Below are positions 60,955 to 64,000 of a stretch of DNA of 64,000 nt, in pieces. The notes below the pieces were generated by a model. That model saw only the letters and a program-made list of their open reading frames with translations. It ran no database searches and had not been told where the DNA came from. The stretch is from Methylobacterium nonmethylotrophicum. Lineage in GTDB: Bacteria > Pseudomonadota > Alphaproteobacteria > Rhizobiales > Beijerinckiaceae. The translations under genes were made by a program, and so were the position numbers. Where the stretch lies: assembly GCF_004745635.1 (NCBI RefSeq), contig NZ_SRLB01000013.1:176408-240407 (forward strand), in the 5' to 3' direction. Within the stretch, counting starts at the first letter, position 1. The number at the start of each line of letters is the position of its first letter.

Positions 60955-61941
60955 TCAGGCCGCCTGGCTCAGAACGTCGTCCATCAGATCGGCGCCGATG
61001 ATCGGCCGGAACTGATCGTAGACGGGCTTCATCGCGGACCTGTACGCCGCGCGGTCGGCGGCCTGGACCGCGATGCCCTGACCGGCAAAGCGCGTCTCGA
61101 CCTCCTGGCTCGCCTTCGCGATCGTGACGCGCGCGTCCTTGGTCAGCTCAAGCGACGCCTCCCGAATCGCCTGCTGGTAATTCGGCGCGAGACTGTCGAG
61201 CTTGCGCTTGCTCGCCATCATGATCCCGGGATTGTAGACGTGGTTGGTCTGCGTGATGGTCTTGACCACCTCGTTGTGCTTCGAGGCCGCCATCGAGATC
61301 ATCGGCGTCTCGATCGCCTCGATCGCGCCCTGGGACAGGGCGAGGTAGATCTCGGACAGGTCGATCTGGATCGGGTTCGCGCCGAGCGTGTTGAACATCG
61401 CGGCATAGATCGCGCCCGGCTGGACGCGGATCTTCATGCCCTTAGCCTCGCCCGGCGCCTTGACCGAGCGACCGGTCGTCGAGACCACCCGCCAGCCGAA
61501 ATGTCCGTAGGACAGGCCGTAGATGCCCTTGCTCGGCAGGTCCTGCAGCAGCTTCGGCCCGATCGGGCCGTCCAGCAGGCGCTCGGCCGTTTCGGCGTCC
61601 TTGAAGAGGAAGGGCAGATCGACGACCATGAACTTTGGGTAGAGCGTCTGCACGAAGCCCGACGTGTGGCAGCACAGATCGATAATGCCAGTCTGCATGC
61701 CGGTGAGCATGTTGCTCTGCGAGCCGAGCTGCCCCGTCGTGAAGACCTGGACCTCGACCGCACCCTCGGTCTTCGCCTTGACGGTGTCGGCGAAGCGCCG
61801 GGCGACCTGCATGAACGGGTGCGACGGCGTATCGGGATAGACGAGCTTCAGCGTGTGCTGTGCCGCCCGGGCGAAATCGGACCGGACGATGAAAGGCGCG
61901 GACAGACCAGCGGCAATCAAGCCGCGACGCGACAGCCTCAT
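60955..61941 (-). CDS. TRAP transporter substrate-binding protein (DctP)
   Basis: 328 residues from the ATG at 61941 with GAGGGAGAA upstream; the extra 54 upstream codons are not coding. A twin-arginine-like leader (LSRRGLIAAGLSAPFIV) precedes the DctP domain: YPDTPSHPFMQVARRFADTV, GQLGSQSNMLTGMQTGIIDL, and KGMKIRVQPGAIYAAMFNTLGA with the Arg that pairs with the ligand carboxylate. It heads the operon with the fused permease and the amidohydrolase and is divergent from the second GntR gene. A half-palindrome TGTAC lies 36 bases before its ATG. Confidence 0.93.
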   Translation of the reverse strand: MRLSRRGLIAAGLSAPFIVRSDFARAAQHTLKLVYPDTPSHPFMQVARRFADTVKAKTEGAVEVQVFTTGQLGSQSNMLTGMQTGIIDLCCHTSGFVQTLYPKFMVVDLPFLFKDAETAERLLDGPIGPKLLQDLPSKGIYGLSYGHFGWRVVSTTGRSVKAPGEAKGMKIRVQPGAIYAAMFNTLGANPIQIDLSEIYLALSQGAIEAIETPMISMAASKHNEVVKTITQTNHVYNPGIMMASKRKLDSLAPNYQQAIREASLELTKDARVTIAKASQEVETRFAGQGIAVQAADRAAYRSAMKPVYDQFRPIIGADLMDDVLSQAA

Positions 61942-62586
61942 GGTGTTCTCCCTCGTGATGTCAATTGTTGTTTGGGTGTACAAGTCGTGACGTTTCGGGC
62001 GATCGGTCTCCCGGAAGCAAACCGCTGTCGATGGCCCCGACACGTGTTGATGCCCGGAATGCCTCCGTGCCGTCATTGACGGGCGCAAAGCGTGATAGAT
62101 CACACCGCGGCCTGCTCATGCCGCACAGTTCGACTCAACGTGGAAGGTTGCTGGAGCACCGCTCGATCGCGTCGCCAGCGGACAGCACTTTAGATCTTTA
62201 AACTTGCAGCGTTCCTGCGACAAACCGGATTCCGCTTCGCCGGAATACGCTCCAAGCTCGGGCGTCGGGAGCGGGCACGAAACATCGAAGCGCGGCAGGA
62301 CGCAGACAAACGCCGCCCGCCAAGCCCGCATTCAATCATGGTTGAGGATCGCCGGCACCGACCGGCTCTCGCGCGGCATCCGCCCGCGGCCATCGCCTCC
62401 TTCGCAGGCTGCTCCATTCATCAGCATGCCGTGCAGGAAAAATACATAATTCCGAATCACCTCGCTTTCAACAGCCGTTTTCGCAATTTTTTGTACAAAT
62501 TATGTACATTTTGCATTTCGTGCTGATTGCTGCCGACCGCGCATGGGCGTTAAGGTGACGGCGTCGAGGGCACGGAGTTTGCCCGA
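61942..62586. other. Divergent control region between TRAP operon and second GntR gene
   Basis: 645 bases with no supported gene. It contains a TGTACAAG half site at 61977-61984 near the TRAP start. An AT-rich segment about 62440-62520 holds the palindrome at 62490-62510. The intervening frames have no recognisable similarity. Confidence 0.55.
62490..62510. promoter_or_regulatory. GntR-type operator, GTACA-N5-TGTAC (second copy)
   Basis: GTACA, AATTA, TGTAC with A/T-rich flanks, ending 79 bases before the second GntR start. Half-sites and spacing are identical to the copy at 50814-50834, while the spacer and surrounding bases differ. This supports selection on the binding site instead of a simple recent duplication. 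Confidence 0.65.
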
Positions 62587-63255
62587 ATGGGACGCAGACA
62601 GGACAGGGCCTACGGGCTGCTGCACCGGCAGCTCGTGGATGGATACTACCGGCCGGGCTTCCATCTCCGCGAGGAACCCCTCGCCCGGGCGTTCGGGCTG
62701 AGTCGCACGCCGATCAGGGCCGCGCTAAGGCGGCTGGTCGAGGACGGCCTCGCGACGGATGCCGGCCACGGCATCCACGTGGCGGAGTGGAGCGAGTCCG
62801 ATATCGCGGAGACGTTCCGTCTCCGCATGCTGCTTGAACCGCATGCGACCGAACTCGCCGTGCAGCGCGGCGGAGCGGCGCTGGTCGAACACCTTGAGGC
62901 GGGCAACGCCGCCATGGCGAAGGCCATCGCCGAGAACGACGAAGAATCCATCGGCACCGCACAGGAGGCGAGCCGGGATTTTCATCACGCGCTGATCGCC
63001 TTCTCCGGCTCACCGCGACTTCAATCCATGCTCACGACGCTGATCGACGTGCCCGTTATGGCGTGGTCTTTCTTGTACTCGCTGACCGAGCTGAAGCAGA
63101 GCGTTCACCACCATCGTGACATCACTTTCGCAGCCTGCGTCGGGGACGGCGATCTCGGGCGGCGTGCGATGCAACTCCACTTGCGCATGACCTACGCCCG
63201 CGCGCTGGAGCACCGGGCCTCCCGCAGTCGAGGCTCAGCGGCGGGCGAACGATAG
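62587..63255 (+). CDS. GntR/FCD-family transcriptional regulator (second twin)
   Basis: 222 residues. It is strongly similar to the regulator at 50914: the winged helix differs at few positions (LREEPLARAFGLSRTPIRAA) and the FCD domain keeps the same His-rich motifs (HHALIAFSGSP, SVHHHRDITFAA). One residue is deleted in the LATDAGHG turn. It is divergent from the TRAP operon as the first twin is from the RraA operon. Recognition helices are nearly the same, so both may bind both operators; ligand pockets differ more. Confidence 0.92.
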   Translation: MGRRQDRAYGLLHRQLVDGYYRPGFHLREEPLARAFGLSRTPIRAALRRLVEDGLATDAGHGIHVAEWSESDIAETFRLRMLLEPHATELAVQRGGAALVEHLEAGNAAMAKAIAENDEESIGTAQEASRDFHHALIAFSGSPRLQSMLTTLIDVPVMAWSFLYSLTELKQSVHHHRDITFAACVGDGDLGRRAMQLHLRMTYARALEHRASRSRGSAAGER

Positions 63256-63652
63256 GCGTTCAGATCGAACCGCCGCGGCGACCGCACGGGATCGTGACGC
63301 GCGGCACGCAAGCTAGGACCGGACGCGGTCCTCCATGGGCAACCTTTCGGGCCTCGACTCGCCGACGAAAGCCGTGGCGGCGGCGGTCCGCTGGTCCCCC
63401 GCACGGCAGATCGAGTCGGTCGGATCCGGGGCCCCTACAGAGGACATGACGGACATGGCACCATCAACAAGGGTCGGCGAACGCTCTGCGACGGGAGAGC
63501 CGGACGCGGATCCGGCCCGCAGCATCTTCCCCGCCGCAGCGAGGGTCCTGCCTCGCCGCCTCGGCGGAATGCTGGGTCTCGACGACTTCGAGGAGGCTGC
63601 GCGCCGCATTCTGGGATTGCCCCGTTTCTGGTTCTTGCTCATTCTGCGTGGA
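63256..63652. other. Intergenic region before the terminal IS
   Basis: About 400 bases with no recognisable gene. Overlapping short frames exist on both strands but lack similarity. The end of the ISL3 element should fall here near 63600-63650; no clear terminal repeat could be placed. Confidence 0.4.
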
Positions 63653-64000
63653 TCAGGCGGCCAGAACCATGCGGCGCTTCAGGAGATCGAGGCCTGCCCG
63701 TCCGTAGCACTGGCGCTTGATGAGCTTGAGCCGGTTGACCTGGCCTTCAGCCTGGCCGCTACTCCATGGCTCCATGAGAGCAGCCCGGACGGCCGCGATG
63801 TCCGCCTCTAATCCTGAGGCGAACGTCGCGATCGCAGGAGCCTCACAGGTCCGGGCCTTCGTGATCCAAGCCTCGATGTCTGCAGCGGCGTCCTGATCAT
63901 CGGCCACGCGCTTGCCCTTCCCGGGGTTCATCCGCACTTTCGGTGCTGACGGGTGCTTGTCCAGCCAAGCTCTGGGGTCTCGGCTCACGCGGCATGCAGT
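63653..64000 (-). mobile_element. ISL3-family transposase, C-terminal part, cut by the window edge
   Basis: The minus-strand frame is open to the last base and ends at 63653. PWSSGQAEGQVNRLKLIKRQ with YGRAGLDLLKRR carries the catalytic Glu region of ISL3 DDE transposases in its canonical form, unlike the degenerate remnant at 30330. At least 115 residues are visible; the rest lies outside the window, so whether the element is intact cannot be judged. Confidence 0.88.

Noticed and set aside
58250..61015. 921-codon open frame opposite the amidohydrolase and TRAP genes
   Set aside because: It is an antisense GC shadow: composition is dominated by Arg, Asp, Glu and His with no domain, and it crosses three real genes.
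61977..61984. Full GntR operator at the TRAP promoter
   Set aside because: Only one TGTAC half is present; the expected partner five bases away is missing, so it is not called as an operator.
63335..63811. 158-codon plus-strand gene
   Set aside because: Its second half is antisense to the ISL3 transposase and the first half has no similarity or ribosome-binding site.

Overview
The window reads as high-GC chromosome (or megaplasmid) of an alphaproteobacterium. The best fit is Hyphomicrobiales, and Methylobacteriaceae is my inference from protein flavour: a YdeP-type oxidoreductase, a CIO-type bd oxidase beside pyruvate:quinone oxidoreductase, and ISL3/IS6/IS5 debris. No rRNA, tRNA, CRISPR array, prophage or replication origin was recognised. 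Almost all of it is accessory metabolism, transport and regulation, broken by short AT-richer junctions that hold IS and gene remnants.

Layout. 0-12 kb: the 3' half of an RND pump, a PoxB-like ThDP enzyme, a membrane-anchored catalase-like peroxidase coupled to cytochrome b561, then on the minus strand a formate-dehydrogenase-like molybdoenzyme, a Tat-exported bicupin oxalate decarboxylase and an acetoacetate-decarboxylase-family enzyme preceded by a perfect 12-bp palindrome. A MscS channel fused to a cyclic-nucleotide domain follows, broken by two opposite single-base frameshifts. 12-27.7 kb, all minus strand: an MMPL/RND exporter, a small exported protein, a large winged-helix/ATPase regulator, then a tightly packed run transcribed as poxB, cydA, cydB, FUSC pump, DUF1656, HlyD adaptor and a TauABC-like ABC importer. 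28-34.7 kb: an APP1-domain phosphatase, an ISL3 remnant, a soluble fumarate-reductase-like flavoprotein with a stand-alone 2Fe-2S partner, an Old-Yellow-Enzyme fragment and a LysR regulator.

34.8-41.8 kb is a compact operon for guanidino or amidino compounds: two agmatinase-family ureohydrolases flank a complete amino-acid-type ABC importer, followed by two intact DUF1989 proteins and one broken one between them. It ends in an IS graveyard (41.8-43.2 kb) with inverted IS6 fragments and an IS5 fragment.

43.9-63.3 kb is a catabolic region for an organic acid. It carries a DUF1932 dehydrogenase, a YdiJ-like D-2-hydroxyacid dehydrogenase, an MFS carrier, two RraA-family aldolases, pyruvate carboxylase, a 2-pyrone-4,6-dicarboxylate-hydrolase-like amidohydrolase, a fused TRAP permease with its binding protein, and an orphan binding protein. 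Two closely similar GntR/FCD regulators stand at two places in it, each about 80 bp downstream of the same GTACA-N5-TGTAC palindrome. This suggests one signal controls both divergent modules. The window ends inside an ISL3 transposase.
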